DNA of 64,000 nucleotides from Silanimonas lenta DSM 16282 (GTDB lineage: Bacteria; Pseudomonadota; Gammaproteobacteria; Xanthomonadales; Xanthomonadaceae), in NCBI RefSeq assembly GCF_000429065.1, contig NZ_KE386845.1, positions 28,216-92,215 on the forward strand. Reading direction: 5' to 3'. Positions 26,870 through 36,028 of this stretch are shown piece after piece. Under the pieces are notes generated by a model that did not search any database, was not told the DNA's origin, and worked only from the letters and a program-made list of their open reading frames with translations. Numbering within the stretch: the stretch's first letter is position 1; the number at the start of each line of letters is the position of its first letter. The translations under genes and the position numbers were made by a program.

Positions 26870-27862
26870 ATGCAGCGCGGGGCTGCCAATGCCGGCTGGT
26901 GGGACCTCTGGTACCAGGTGGTGCTGGGCCTGTTCCGGCAGATCGGCGCCCTCGGGCGCGAGCTGCGCGGCAGCCGCGGCCGCTACCTCGTCATCGCCGT
27001 GCCGATGCTCTGGCTGCTGGCCTTCTTCCTCGCCCCGCTGCTGGTGGTGCTGAAGATCAGCCTGTCCCAGCGCACCGGCGGGGCCCCGCCCTACTCCGAC
27101 CTCGTGGCCTTCGGCGGCGATGGCCTGGTGCAGATCACCCTGAGCTTCGCCGGCTATGCCCGCCTGCTCACCGACCCGATCTACATCGAGAGCTACATCA
27201 ACTCGCTGCAGTTCGCCTCGGTCTCCACCCTCGCCTGCCTGGTGCTTGGCTACCCCATCGCCTACGGCATCGCCCGCGCCAGTCCGGGCTGGCGACTGTT
27301 CCTGCTGATGCTGGTGGTCCTGCCGTTCTGGACCAGCTCGCTGCTGCGCACCTATGCCCTCACCGGCCTGCTGCGCGACAACGGCCTCGTCAACCAGGCC
27401 CTGCTGGCGCTCGGCCTCGTCGATGCCCCGGTGCGGCTGATCGACACCCCGTTCGCGGTGTACCTCGGCATCACCTACAACTACCTGCCCTTCATGGTGC
27501 TGCCGCTGGTGGCCAACCTGATGCGGCTCGACTTCACCCTGCTGCAGGCCGCCGCCGACCTCGGCGCCCGCCCCTGGCGCGCCTTCCTCTCGGTCACCCT
27601 GCCGCTCTCGCTGCCCGGCATCCTTGCCGGCTCGCTGCTGGTGCTGATCCCGGCGGTGGGGGAATACGTCATCCCGGCCCTGCTCGGCGGCCCGGGCTCG
27701 CTCTCCATCGGCCAGCGCATCTGGGAAGACTTCTTCAACGCCCGCCACTACCCGCTGGCAGCGGCGGTGGCCATGGCCATGCTGGTGCTGATCGTGGTGC
27801 CGATGCTGCTGTTCGAATCGGTGCAGGAACGCCGGGCCCGCCGGGAGGCGGAACGCGCGTGA
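26870..27862 (+). CDS. potH: Putrescine ABC importer permease
   Basis: 330 residues with about six membrane helices. A helix near residues 41-64 (YLVIAVPMLWLLAFFLAPLLVVLK) precedes the periplasmic loop, and the EAA-type coupling loop reads QAAADLGARPWRAFLSVTLPLSLPG near residue 225. N-terminal extension of about 40 residues compared with a minimal permease. Its stop overlaps the potI GTG start (GTGA). Confidence 0.94.
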   Translation: MQRGAANAGWWDLWYQVVLGLFRQIGALGRELRGSRGRYLVIAVPMLWLLAFFLAPLLVVLKISLSQRTGGAPPYSDLVAFGGDGLVQITLSFAGYARLLTDPIYIESYINSLQFASVSTLACLVLGYPIAYGIARASPGWRLFLLMLVVLPFWTSSLLRTYALTGLLRDNGLVNQALLALGLVDAPVRLIDTPFAVYLGITYNYLPFMVLPLVANLMRLDFTLLQAAADLGARPWRAFLSVTLPLSLPGILAGSLLVLIPAVGEYVIPALLGGPGSLSIGQRIWEDFFNARHYPLAAAVAMAMLVLIVVPMLLFESVQERRARREAERA

Positions 27863-28671
27863 GCGAGCGCCGCCCCTTCCTGCTCTATACCGCGATGGCG
27901 TTCGGCTACGCCTTCCTCTACCTGCCGATCGCCAGCGTGGTGCTGTTCTCCTTCAACGAGTCGCGCTCGGTGAGCCTGTGGAAGGGTTTCTCCCTGCAGT
28001 GGTACGGGCGCCTGTTCGAGAACCAGGCGGTGATCGACGCCGCCCTGCTCTCGCTGCTGATCGCCGCCATGGCCTCGACGCTCGCCGTGGTGATCGGCAC
28101 GATGGCCGCGCTCGCCCTCTCGCGCTTCGGGCGCTTCAGGGGCCGGGGCCTGCTCTCGCTGATGAGCTCGGCGCCGCTGGTGATGCCGGACGTGATGCTC
28201 GGCATCAGCGCCCTCTTTCTGTTCATCACCCTGCAGCAGCTGGTCGGCTGGCCGCAGGGCCGGGGCATCGACACCATCACCATCGCCCATGTGACGCTGT
28301 GCGTCTGCTATGTCACGGTGGTGGTGCGCTCGCGCCTGGTGCAGACCGACCACAGCCTCGAGGAAGCGGCGATGGACCTCGGGGCGCGGCCGTGGAAAGT
28401 GTTCTTCCTCGTCACCCTGCCGCTGATCTGGCCGGCCCTGCTGGCCGGCTGGCTGCTCGCCTTCACGCTCTCGCTCGACGACGTGGTGATCGCCAGCTTC
28501 ACCTCGGGGCCGGGCAGCAGCACCCTGCCGGTGCTCATCCTCTCCAAGGTGCGCTTCGGCGTGACGCCGGAGATCAACGCACTGGCCACGATCATCATCG
28601 TGGCGGTCTGCCTCGGCATCAGCCTCGCGGGCTGGATGCTGCACCGGGGCAACCGTCAGGCAGGGGCCTGA
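27859..28671 (+). CDS. potI: Putrescine ABC importer permease
   Basis: 270 residues, about six membrane helices. The N-terminal helix YTAMAFGYAFLYLPIASVVLFSFNES and the coupling loop EEAAMDLGARPWKVFFLVTLPLIWP are typical of PotI. GTG start at 27859, sharing four bases with the potH stop; upstream in-frame sequence is a shadow of potH. Last gene of the operon. No clear intrinsic terminator follows. Confidence 0.94.
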   Translation: MSERRPFLLYTAMAFGYAFLYLPIASVVLFSFNESRSVSLWKGFSLQWYGRLFENQAVIDAALLSLLIAAMASTLAVVIGTMAALALSRFGRFRGRGLLSLMSSAPLVMPDVMLGISALFLFITLQQLVGWPQGRGIDTITIAHVTLCVCYVTVVVRSRLVQTDHSLEEAAMDLGARPWKVFFLVTLPLIWPALLAGWLLAFTLSLDDVVIASFTSGPGSSTLPVLILSKVRFGVTPEINALATIIIVAVCLGISLAGWMLHRGNRQAGA

Positions 28672-28696
28672 AACCCTGCTGCCCGCATGCGCAGGC

Positions 28697-28710
28697 TGCA
28701 TACGTATTCA
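28697..28710. promoter_or_regulatory. LacI-family-like operator upstream of alpha-amylase
   Basis: TGCATACGTATTCA is an inverted repeat with a central CG and a single mismatched pair. LacI-family operators typically have this form, and starch and maltose genes are commonly controlled by such repressors. It lies 82 nt before the amylase ATG, in the 121-nt gap after potI. The regulator gene is not in the window. Confidence 0.4.
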
Positions 28711-28727
28711 TGACGGAGGCGAGGCAT

Positions 28728-28743
28728 TAGAGCCTAGGCTCTA
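28728..28743. promoter_or_regulatory. Perfect 16-bp palindrome upstream of alpha-amylase
   Basis: TAGAGCCTAGGCTCTA is its own reverse complement over all 16 bases and contains a CTAG core, rare in high-G+C enterics and relatives. It sits 49 nt before the amylase ATG, where an operator or the -10 region would be. It could also form a small cruciform or hairpin, but there is no T-run to make it a terminator. Confidence 0.4.
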
Positions 28744-28792
28744 GACCGGGCATGGTCCTGCCCGTCCGCGAACGCCACTCCGGAGCCCCCCG

Positions 28793-30217
28793 ATGTCCTC
28801 CCGCCCTCTCCCCCCGACCCGGGCGCTGCGTGCCCCGTTCCGCGCCCTCGCCGTTCTGGCCCTCGCCCTGCTCGGCGCACCGGCCGCCCGGGCCGATGTC
28901 ATCCTCCATGCCTTCAACTGGCGGTATGCCGACGTGCAGGCACGCGCCGACCAGATCCGCGATGCCGGCTACCGCATCGTGCTGGTCTCCCCGGCCTACA
29001 GGAGCGAGGGCAATGCCTGGTGGGCGCGCTACCAGCCCCAGGACCTCCGGCTGATCCACAATCCGCTCGGCGATACCACGGCCTTCCGCAGCATGGTCGC
29101 GGCCCTGCAGCAGCGCGGCATCCGCGTCTATGCCGATGTGGTGATGAACCACATGGCGAACGAGGCCTTCCGGCGCAGCGACCTTGATTACCCCGGCAGC
29201 GCCGTGCTCGCGGTGTACGCAGGCAACCCGGCCTACTACAACGGCCTGCGCCTGTTCGGCGACCTGCGCTACAACTTCCTGTCGGCAGCCGACTTCGGCC
29301 CGGCGCGCTGCATCCTCGATTACGGGAATGTCTTCGAGGTGCAGAACTACCGCCTTTGCGGCGGCAGTGGCGATGCCGGGCTGCCCGACCTCGTGGGCAA
29401 TGCCTGGGTTGTCTCCCAGCAGCAGCAGTACCTGCAGGCACTGAAGGCCATGGGCGTGAAGGGTTTCCGCATCGATGCCGCCAAGCACATGCCGGCGGGC
29501 CACATCAATGCCGTGCTGACGCCGGCGATCAAGTCCGGCATGCATGTGTTCGGTGAGGTCATCACGGGCGGTGGCGCCGGCAATGCCGAATACGACCGCT
29601 TCCTCGCCCCCTATCTCCGCGATACCGACCACGGCGCCTACGATTTCCCGCTGCACAACCAGCTGCGCAGCGCCTTCGGATTCGGCGGGCGGATGACCCA
29701 GCTCGTCGATCCGCTCGCCTTCGGCCAGGCCCTGCCGCCCTCGCGGGCGATCACGTTCACGGTCACGCACGACATTCCGAACAATGCCGGCTTCCGCCAT
29801 CTCATCATGGATCCGACGGACGAGACGCTGGCCTACGCCTACCTCCTCGGCCGGGACGGCGGCGTGCCCATGCTGTACTCGGACAACAACGAAAGCGGCG
29901 ACAACCGCTGGGTGAATGCCTGGAACCGGGCCGACCTGAAGGCGATGGTGCGCTTCCACAATGCCGTGCAGGGAAGCGACCAGCAGGTACTGTCGGCGGG
30001 CGACTGCCACCTGATCTTCCGGCGCGGCAACCGCGGCATCGTCGCCATCAACAAGTGCGGGAACTCGGTATCGGTCCCGGTCGGCATGAGCAACAGCGTG
30101 CTGTGGTGGAACACGGATTACCGCGACGTGCTCGACGGCACCAGCGTGGTGCGCATCAGCAGCAGCACCTACACCTTCAACCTGCCACCGCGCCGGGCGC
30201 GGATGTGGCTGCGCTGA
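28793..30217 (+). CDS. Secreted alpha-amylase (glycoside hydrolase family 13)
   Basis: 474 residues. Signal peptide ends after Ala34 (PAARA|DV). The GH13 regions are present: DVVMNHMA (region I), GFRIDAAKH with nucleophile Asp228 (region II), HVFGEVI with acid/base Glu255 (region III), and TVTHDIPNN with Asp327 (region IV). A C-terminal beta domain ends at residue 474; no starch-binding module is seen. It hydrolyses alpha-1,4-glucans outside the cytoplasm. Single gene, facing a convergent methyltransferase 18 nt away. Paired palindromes upstream suggest sugar-responsive control. Confidence 0.93.
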   Translation: MSSRPLPPTRALRAPFRALAVLALALLGAPAARADVILHAFNWRYADVQARADQIRDAGYRIVLVSPAYRSEGNAWWARYQPQDLRLIHNPLGDTTAFRSMVAALQQRGIRVYADVVMNHMANEAFRRSDLDYPGSAVLAVYAGNPAYYNGLRLFGDLRYNFLSAADFGPARCILDYGNVFEVQNYRLCGGSGDAGLPDLVGNAWVVSQQQQYLQALKAMGVKGFRIDAAKHMPAGHINAVLTPAIKSGMHVFGEVITGGGAGNAEYDRFLAPYLRDTDHGAYDFPLHNQLRSAFGFGGRMTQLVDPLAFGQALPPSRAITFTVTHDIPNNAGFRHLIMDPTDETLAYAYLLGRDGGVPMLYSDNNESGDNRWVNAWNRADLKAMVRFHNAVQGSDQQVLSAGDCHLIFRRGNRGIVAINKCGNSVSVPVGMSNSVLWWNTDYRDVLDGTSVVRISSSTYTFNLPPRRARMWLR

Positions 30218-30235
30218 AGCGCCGGCCGCCGCCGC

Positions 30236-30871
30236 TCACTGCGACCGCTCGTAGACGTAGACCGTCGCCGGCGGCACGTTCCACCAGGTGAAGCTGGCGC
30301 GGCGCGCCACCAGCCCCAGGGCGTCGAGCACCTCGCGGGCCACGGGGCTGGCCGGCCCGTAGGTGAACTGCACGAACCGGCCCCCGGGGCGCAGGCAGGC
30401 GAAGGACTCGGCCATGATCCGCTGCTGCAGGCTGCGCGGCATGGTGAGCAGGCCGAGCCCGGAGACCACGGCATCGGCCGGGCCGGCGGCGAGAAAGCCG
30501 CTGCGGGTGGCCAGTTCCCGCACCTGCGCGGCATCGCCGAGTTCCACCCGCACTTCCGGGAAGCGCTGGCGCAGGGTCTGGTGCAGGGCCTCGTTGAGTT
30601 CGAGGACGAGCAGGTCGGCCGGAGCGATGCCATGGGCCAGCAGCTGCTCGGTGATGGCGCCGGTACCGCCGCCGAGCTCGATCAGGCGCCGCGCCCCGGC
30701 GGGCAGGGCGGCGATCATCTGCCGCGCGAGCTGCGGGCTGGAGGGCGAGACCGCGGCCACGCCCAGCGGGTTCTTCAGCCACTGGCGGAAGAAGGCCCAG
30801 CGGCCCTGTCGGTCTTCGAGCGTGAATGGCGACATGCGAGACAGGCGTCCAGAACGGGGGGCCAAGAGCAT
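30236..30871 (-). CDS. Class I methyltransferase, phospholipid N-methyltransferase-like
   Basis: 211 residues as drawn, or 199 if translation begins at the second Met (30835), which I find about equally likely. FFRQWLKNPLGVAAVSPSSPQLARQM at the N-terminus, then the AdoMet motif LIELGGGTGAITEQLL, then FTYGPASPVAREVLDALGL. This layout resembles PmtA-type phosphatidylethanolamine N-methyltransferases and the related KsgA-like group. It follows rlmL by 24 nt on the same strand. Substrate is inference; presence of phosphatidylcholine in the organism would support it. Confidence 0.75.
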   Translation of the reverse strand: MLLAPRSGRLSRMSPFTLEDRQGRWAFFRQWLKNPLGVAAVSPSSPQLARQMIAALPAGARRLIELGGGTGAITEQLLAHGIAPADLLVLELNEALHQTLRQRFPEVRVELGDAAQVRELATRSGFLAAGPADAVVSGLGLLTMPRSLQQRIMAESFACLRPGGRFVQFTYGPASPVAREVLDALGLVARRASFTWWNVPPATVYVYERSQ

Positions 30872-30895
30872 GCCCTGAATCGCGTTCCGCGGGCG

Positions 30896-33070
30896 TTACG
30901 CCTGCCCGGCCCGGTCCCGGGGCCGCCCCCGGTACAGCACCCAGGCCCGGTGAATGCGCGGGTTGCGCTCGAAATCGGGATCGATGGTGGCCGGGCTGAT
31001 CTCCTCGATCTCGGCGAACTTCGCAATGGTCTCGAGATCGGGCCGGAAGCGGCGGAAATTGTTCGAGAACAGCAGCACGCCCCCGGGGGCCAGGCGGCGC
31101 ATCGCCGCTCCCAGAAGGTCGACGTGGTGCTTCTGCACGTCGAAGTCGGCCTTGTCCTTGCTGTTCGAGAAGGTCGGCGGGTCGCAGAAGATCAGGTCGT
31201 ATTCGGCCCGGTCGGCGCGCAGCCAAGCCATGGCGTCGGCCTTGACGTAGCGGTGCTGCGGGCCTGTCTGGCCGTTCAGCGCCATGTTGCGTCCCGCCCA
31301 CTCGAGATAGGTGGAGCTCAAGTCCACCGAGGTGGTGCTGATAGCGCCGCCCACGGCGGCATGCACGGTGGCTGCGCCGGTGTAGCAGAACAGGTTGAGG
31401 AAGCGCAGGCCCTTTGCTTCCGAGGCGATGCGCAGCCGCAGCGGGCGGTGGTCGAGGAACAGGCCGGTATCGAGGTAGTCGAACAGGTTCACCTCGAGCC
31501 GCACCGCGCCCTCGCGGACGATGAAAGCCTGCTGCCGCTCGTCCATGCGCCCGTACTTGCTGCCCCCCTTGCCGCGGGCGCGGGTCTTGATGGCGATGCG
31601 ATCCTTCGGCACCTGGAACACCTCGCGCAGGGCGGCAAGCAGTTCGCCGAAACGGCGCCGCGCGTCGTGCTCGGCCACGCTGGCGGGCGGCGCGTACTCC
31701 TGCACGTGCAGGAAAGTGCGCGCCTCGCCGCCATCCTCGGCGTAGACATCGACCGCCGCGGCGTACTCCGGCAGGTCGGCATCGTAGGCGCGGAAGCAGG
31801 TGATGCCCTCGCGCTCGCGCCAGCGCGCCGAATGCTTAAGGGTCTTGCGCAGGCGGTTGGCCACCATCTGCGCCCCCTCCGACAGGGGGCGCGCCTCATC
31901 CGCGGCCTGGGATGGCGGCGCGAAGGTCTCACAGGCGAGCAGCGTGCAGTCCAGGGCGCCATTGCGCAGGGCGTAGCGCTTGCGCGCCCGCAACCGGGTG
32001 GCGCGGGCCAGGGCCTCGCTGCCGCAGAGCAGGGCGCCGCGCCACTCGGGCACCGCCCGCTGCAGGGCCTCGCCAAGACGGGCATAGAGGGCCTCGTCGG
32101 CAGCCAGCCGCTCGTCATAGGGCGGATTGCAGGCGACGATGCCCGACCCCTCGCAGGGGCGTCGCAGGTCGGCAATGTCACCGCTGCAAAAATCGATGGC
32201 CTCGAGCACTCCGGCGGCCTCGGCATTGCGCCGTGCCTGCTGGACGATGCGCGGATCGAGGTCGATGCCGAAGAAGCGCGGCGCCAGGCTGGCGCGCCGG
32301 TCGCGCACCCGGGCCTCGTCGACGAGACGCTGCCACGCCGGAAGATCGAAACCGCGCCAGCGGGTGGGCGGCGCCTCTCCGTGGCGCAGCAGCCCGGGGG
32401 CGGTGTCGGCGGCGATCAGGGCGCCTTCCACCAGCAGAGTGCCGCTGCCGCACATCGGATCGAGCAGGGAAAGCGGCGTGCCCATGGCCTCGGCAGCCGC
32501 CAGCGCCTCGCGGGTCCAGCCGGCCCGGGCCAGTACCGCGCAGGCCAGGGTCTCCTTCAGCGGGGCCTCGCCCTGCCCCTGCCGCCAGCCACGGCGGTGC
32601 AGCGGGCCTGCGAGATCGACCGCGAGCACGGCCCGTCCCTTGCGTACCACGAGATCGAGGCGCAGGTCGGGGGCATCGAGATCCACCGAAGGGCGGATGC
32701 CGGTGTCGAAGCGCAGGCGGTCGACGATCGCATCCTTCACCCGCTGTGCGGCGAAGCGGGCATGGGTGATGCCGGGGCCGGAGACATGGGCGGAGACGGC
32801 CAGCGTGCCCTCGGGCGCGAGATGCCCGCGCCAGTCGATGGCATGCACGGCAGCGTAGAGATCGTCCTCGCCCATGCAGTCGAACTCGAGCAGCGGCCAC
32901 AGGGCGCGGCTTGCGAAGCGCGACCAGAGCGCCACGCGCAGCAGGCTCTCGGCCTCGCCCTCGGCATTCACCCCGGACGGGGCTGCATTGGCCCGGGTGG
33001 CACCGAGTGCGAGCAGCTCCTCGGCCAGCAGGTACTCAAGGCCTCGGCTGCAGGGCACGAAATAGCGCAT
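30896..33070 (-). CDS. rlmL: Bifunctional 23S rRNA methyltransferase RlmKL
   Basis: 724 residues, two methyltransferases in one chain. The N-terminal half (THUMP domain then the m2G2445 enzyme RlmL) has [18 protein letters not shown] and CNPPYDERL; the C-terminal half (m7G2069 enzyme RlmK) has [16 protein letters not shown] and [13 protein letters not shown]. The fused form is typical of gammaproteobacteria. Start at 33070 shares four bases with the stop of the upstream hydrolase gene. Confidence 0.95.
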   Translation of the reverse strand: MRYFVPCSRGLEYLLAEELLALGATRANAAPSGVNAEGEAESLLRVALWSRFASRALWPLLEFDCMGEDDLYAAVHAIDWRGHLAPEGTLAVSAHVSGPGITHARFAAQRVKDAIVDRLRFDTGIRPSVDLDAPDLRLDLVVRKGRAVLAVDLAGPLHRRGWRQGQGEAPLKETLACAVLARAGWTREALAAAEAMGTPLSLLDPMCGSGTLLVEGALIAADTAPGLLRHGEAPPTRWRGFDLPAWQRLVDEARVRDRRASLAPRFFGIDLDPRIVQQARRNAEAAGVLEAIDFCSGDIADLRRPCEGSGIVACNPPYDERLAADEALYARLGEALQRAVPEWRGALLCGSEALARATRLRARKRYALRNGALDCTLLACETFAPPSQAADEARPLSEGAQMVANRLRKTLKHSARWREREGITCFRAYDADLPEYAAAVDVYAEDGGEARTFLHVQEYAPPASVAEHDARRRFGELLAALREVFQVPKDRIAIKTRARGKGGSKYGRMDERQQAFIVREGAVRLEVNLFDYLDTGLFLDHRPLRLRIASEAKGLRFLNLFCYTGAATVHAAVGGAISTTSVDLSSTYLEWAGRNMALNGQTGPQHRYVKADAMAWLRADRAEYDLIFCDPPTFSNSKDKADFDVQKHHVDLLGAAMRRLAPGGVLLFSNNFRRFRPDLETIAKFAEIEEISPATIDPDFERNPRIHRAWVLYRGRPRDRAGQA

Positions 33071-33618
33071 CAGGGGGCCACCCGCCGCAGCAGTTCGGCA
33101 AAGACGCCGGCGCTATAGTCCACGTGCGCCTCGAGCCGATGCCTGTCGTCCACCAGCCGCAGCTCGGCGCGGCACGGCGCGCACCACTCGACCACTGCGC
33201 GCGCCGGGATCAGCTCGTCCTCCCAGCCATGCACCACCAGCAGGGGCAGGCCGGCGGGGGCCTGCAGGGGCCGCGGCCAACCCGCGAGCGCCACGGGAGG
33301 CGCCATCAGGAACAGCCCGGCGAGCTCGGGCCCTGCCCCGGCCTCGCCGGCCAGCCTGGCCGCCACTTCGCCGGAGATGAAGGCGCCCATGCTGGAGCCG
33401 GCCAGCACCAGCGGGCCTTTCACCGCCAGGGCGCGCCCGTGCAGGCGCTCGATCCGCGCCCCCACGTCGCCCAGCCGGCCGCGGGCGTCGAGATCGCGGT
33501 AATCCGGGCGCTCGTGGGTCCAGCCGAGCGCCTCGGCCACGCGGGCCAGGGCCGAGACCTTGGTGGCCTCGGGGCCGCTCTCGAGGCCATGGGAGAGGAT
33601 GACGTGGCCTCGGGCCAT
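33070..33618 (-). CDS. Small alpha/beta-hydrolase
   Basis: 182 residues. Nucleophile elbow [10 protein letters not shown] with a Ser-Met centre near residue 76, an Asp in [11 protein letters not shown] and a His near the C-terminus in DDRHRLEAH form a plausible triad. It starts [20 protein letters not shown], like the YheT/dienelactone-type short hydrolases. Substrate unknown. It is the first gene of the hydrolase-rlmL-methyltransferase run and is divergent from the AmpD-type amidase. Confidence 0.82.
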   Translation of the reverse strand: MARGHVILSHGLESGPEATKVSALARVAEALGWTHERPDYRDLDARGRLGDVGARIERLHGRALAVKGPLVLAGSSMGAFISGEVAARLAGEAGAGPELAGLFLMAPPVALAGWPRPLQAPAGLPLLVVHGWEDELIPARAVVEWCAPCRAELRLVDDRHRLEAHVDYSAGVFAELLRRVAP

Positions 33619-33662
33619 GCGGTCGCTCCGGGTGGGGCGGCGGGAGGGCCGCCGGGGGCCGC

Positions 33663-33674
33663 GATGCTAGCATC
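33663..33674 (+). promoter_or_regulatory. Palindromic -10-like element before the amidase gene
   Basis: GATGCTAGCATC is a perfect 12-bp palindrome that contains TGCTAGCAT, which resembles an extended -10 (TG, one base, TAGCAT). It ends only 5 nt before the ATG at 33680, so transcripts from it would be leaderless or start inside; it could equally be an operator. Confidence 0.25.
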
Positions 33675-33679
33675 CGGAC

Positions 33680-34255
33680 ATGCCCCCGCCCGTCCTCGCC
33701 CCTGGCGCGCACTACCAGCCGGTGCCCTATCTCGAACGCCTGCCGCAGCGCGATCCCGCCGGCATCGACCTCGTGGTCATGCACTGCACCGAAACGCCGA
33801 CGCTGGAAAGCGCCCGGGCCTTCGGCGAGCGTGTGCTCTACGCGGAGAGTGGCACCGGCGCCTGCGGGCACTACTACCTCGACCGTGACGGCACGCTCGT
33901 CTGCTATGTCGAGCCGGAGCGCACCGCCCACCACGTGCGCGGCTGGAACGCGCGTTCGATCGGCGTCGAGATCGTGAACACCGGGCGCTACCCGCACTGG
34001 TACGACAGCCGCCACCAGGCCATGACCGAGCCCTACACCGAAGCACAGATCGAGGCCCTGCTGACCCTGCTCGCCCACCTGCGCCGGCAGTTCCCGGCCC
34101 TGCGCTTCATCGCCGGCCACGAAGACCTCGATACCGCCCGCGTCGAGGCCAGCGACGATCCCGCGAAATCGGTGTGGCGCAAGCGCGATCCAGGCCCGCT
34201 GTTTCCCTGGGAACGGGTACTGGCCGCCTGCGGGCTGGAGCGGCTGCGCCCCTGA
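33680..34255 (+). CDS. N-acetylmuramoyl-L-alanine amidase (Amidase_2, AmpD-like)
   Basis: 191 residues. The zinc ligands of the AmpD family appear to be His35 (VMHCTETP), His147 (FIAGHEDL) and Asp170 (KRDPGPLFPW), with Lys168 near the catalytic position. HYYLDRDGTLVCYVEPERTAHHVRGWN is the family core. It has no recognisable signal peptide, which suggests the cytoplasmic anhydro-muropeptide recycling role; nagZ of the same pathway is also in this window. An insertion of about 10 residues separates His147 from Asp170 compared with AmpD. Confidence 0.87.
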   Translation: MPPPVLAPGAHYQPVPYLERLPQRDPAGIDLVVMHCTETPTLESARAFGERVLYAESGTGACGHYYLDRDGTLVCYVEPERTAHHVRGWNARSIGVEIVNTGRYPHWYDSRHQAMTEPYTEAQIEALLTLLAHLRRQFPALRFIAGHEDLDTARVEASDDPAKSVWRKRDPGPLFPWERVLAACGLERLRP

Positions 34256-34307
34256 CCCCCGGCCGGGGGCCACGCAGGCCATGCGCCGGCCCCCGGCCCC
34301 CCCTCGC

Positions 34308-34313
34308 TATACT
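34308..34313 (+). promoter_or_regulatory. Candidate -10 box (TATACT) for tesB
   Basis: TATACT, five of six consensus matches, in the A/T-richer spot of a G+C-rich gap, 60 nt before the tesB ATG. No good -35 at the right spacing. Confidence 0.3.
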
Positions 34314-34373
34314 TCCGCCCCCTTAACTTTTCCGTGCGCAGCGCCCCCAGCGCCGTTGCCGCTTCATTCCCGC

Positions 34374-35246
34374 ATGACCCATCCCGTCGTTGCCGAACTC
34401 GTCGAGCTCCTGAGGCTGGAACGCCTCGAGGACAACCTCTACCGCGGCCAGAGCCGCGACATCGGCACCAAGTTCGTGTTCGGCGGGCAGGTGATGGGCC
34501 AGGCCCTCGCCGCCGCGCAGGCCACGGTGGATCCGGCCCGCCACGTCCATTCGCTGCACGCCTACTTCCTGCGCCCCGGCGACATCGAGGCGCCGATCGT
34601 CTACTCGGTGGACCGCACCCGCGACGGCCGCAGCTTCAGCACCCGGCGGGTCACCGCCATCCAGCACGGCCAGCCGATCTGCGTCTTCGCCAGCTCCTTC
34701 CACCTCGAGGAAGCCGGCGCCGAGCACCAGATCAACAAGCCCGAGGTGCCCGACCCGGAGGACCTCGAGCCCCTGGCCCGCCCCGCGCCCGAGGTGCTGG
34801 CCAAGCTGCCGCCGATGATGCAGCGCTGGCTCTCGCGCCAGGTGCCCTTCGAGGTGCGCCCGGTCTACCCGCGCGACGAACTGAAGCCGGCCAAGCGCCC
34901 GCCCTACCAGCAGGTCTGGTTCCGCCTGATCGACCGGGTGGAAGACACCCCGCTGCTGCACCGCGCCCTGCTGGCCTATGCCTCCGACTTCCACCTGCTC
35001 GGCACCGCCACCCTGCCGCATGGCATCAGCTACTACGACCCGCGCGTGCAGATGGCCTCGATCGACCATGCCATGTGGTTCCACCGCCCCTTCCGCGCCG
35101 ACGAGTGGCTGCTCTACGCCCTCGACAGCCCCACTGCCCAGGGCTCGCGCGGACTGGCCCGGGGCGGCATCTACACCCGCGACGGCCGGCTGGTGGCGAG
35201 CACGGCGCAGGAAGGCATGATCCGCATCGTCGGTGGAGAGGCCTGA
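34374..35246 (+). CDS. tesB: Acyl-CoA thioesterase II
   Basis: 290 residues: two hot-dog folds in one chain. LYRGQSRDIGTKFVFGGQVMGQAL and SLHAYFLRPGD mark the first, YASDFHLLGTATLPHG and SIDHAMWFHRPFRADEWLLYALDSP the second, including the conserved Asp and Thr of the TesB active site. Hydrolyses acyl-CoA to fatty acid and CoA. Start at MTHPVVAEL: the longer frame adds a proline-rich shadow stretch. Its stop overlaps the next ATG (TGATG). Confidence 0.94.
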   Translation: MTHPVVAELVELLRLERLEDNLYRGQSRDIGTKFVFGGQVMGQALAAAQATVDPARHVHSLHAYFLRPGDIEAPIVYSVDRTRDGRSFSTRRVTAIQHGQPICVFASSFHLEEAGAEHQINKPEVPDPEDLEPLARPAPEVLAKLPPMMQRWLSRQVPFEVRPVYPRDELKPAKRPPYQQVWFRLIDRVEDTPLLHRALLAYASDFHLLGTATLPHGISYYDPRVQMASIDHAMWFHRPFRADEWLLYALDSPTAQGSRGLARGGIYTRDGRLVASTAQEGMIRIVGGEA

Positions 35247-35644
35247 TGCGCGAGGTCTACCGCTCGCTGCGGGTGGAGCAGGTCGAGGGCGCGGCGCGCC
35301 TGCTCGGCGAGGCCGGCATCGAGACCAGCATCCAGAACGGCCGCTCCTACAAGGGGGCACGGCGGCGCCAGTTCAGCTACCGCGATGATCCGGAATCGGC
35401 GAAGGCCGCGGTGCTCTACGTGGTGCACAACAGCGACCTGCCGGAAGCCCGCCGCCTGCTGCGCGAGGCCGGGCTGATGGCGCCGGGGCAGCGCGAGAGC
35501 TACCTCCCCGACGACCTGCGGTTCCGCGCCCGGAACGGCAGCCAGGAACGCTTCTGGACCCCGGGCCGCCTGCGCACCCTGTTGCTGGCGCTGATCGCGC
35601 TCTCGCTCCTGGTGTTCCAGTTCCGCGGCCTGCTCGGCGCCTGA
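35246..35644 (+). CDS. DUF2007-type protein with C-terminal membrane helix
   Basis: 132 residues. The N-terminal ~75 residues (YRSLRVEQVEGAARLLGEAGIETSIQNG ... LYVVHNSDLPEARRLLREAG) follow the DUF2007 small ferredoxin-like pattern. One hydrophobic segment near the end (about 111-130) suggests a tail anchor. It overlaps tesB by 1 nt, so the two are coupled. Function unknown; relatives in Xanthomonas have been labelled pathogenicity-like without proven role. Confidence 0.78.
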   Translation: MREVYRSLRVEQVEGAARLLGEAGIETSIQNGRSYKGARRRQFSYRDDPESAKAAVLYVVHNSDLPEARRLLREAGLMAPGQRESYLPDDLRFRARNGSQERFWTPGRLRTLLLALIALSLLVFQFRGLLGA

Positions 35645-35671
35645 GGGCCTGGCGGCGCGGGGCACCGCAGC

Positions 35672-36028
35672 TCACATCGTGGCGGTGGGCTTGTCCGAAT
35701 CGAGGATGCCGGCGAGATGGGTCTCGATCTTGCCTTTCACCGTCTCGGCCTCCGGCGTCTCGGCAAACTGCACGCCGATACCGGCGGCCCGGCCGCCCTG
35801 CGCGCCGGTGGGCGTGATCCACACCACCTTGCCGGCCACCGGCAGGCGCTCGTTGCTGTCCATCAGGGTGAGCAGCAGGAACACCTCGTCGCCGATCTGG
35901 TAGCGCTTGCTGGTGGGGACGAACAGGCCGCCGCCGCGCAGGAAGCTCATGTAGGCGGCATGCAGCTGGGCCTTGTCTTTCAGCGCCAGCGAGAGGATGC
36001 CCTGGCGGGCACCACCGGCTCCGATCAT
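35672..36028 (-). CDS. pilZ: Type IV pilus protein PilZ
   Basis: 118 residues, a single PilZ domain (GILSLALKDKAQLHAAYMSFLRGGGLFVPTSKRYQIGDEVFLLLTLMDS). It lacks the RxxxR and (D/N)xSxxG c-di-GMP binding motifs, as the founding PilZ protein also does; that protein works with PilB and FimX in pilus assembly. Location directly after holB is the conserved gammaproteobacterial arrangement. Start at 36028 overlaps the holB stop by 4 nt. Confidence 0.92.
   Translation of the reverse strand: MIGAGGARQGILSLALKDKAQLHAAYMSFLRGGGLFVPTSKRYQIGDEVFLLLTLMDSNERLPVAGKVVWITPTGAQGGRAAGIGVQFAETPEAETVKGKIETHLAGILDSDKPTATM

Noticed and set aside
28728..28743. The 16-bp palindrome as terminator of the pot operon
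   Set aside because: There is no T-run on either side and it lies close to the amylase start, so an operator is more likely.
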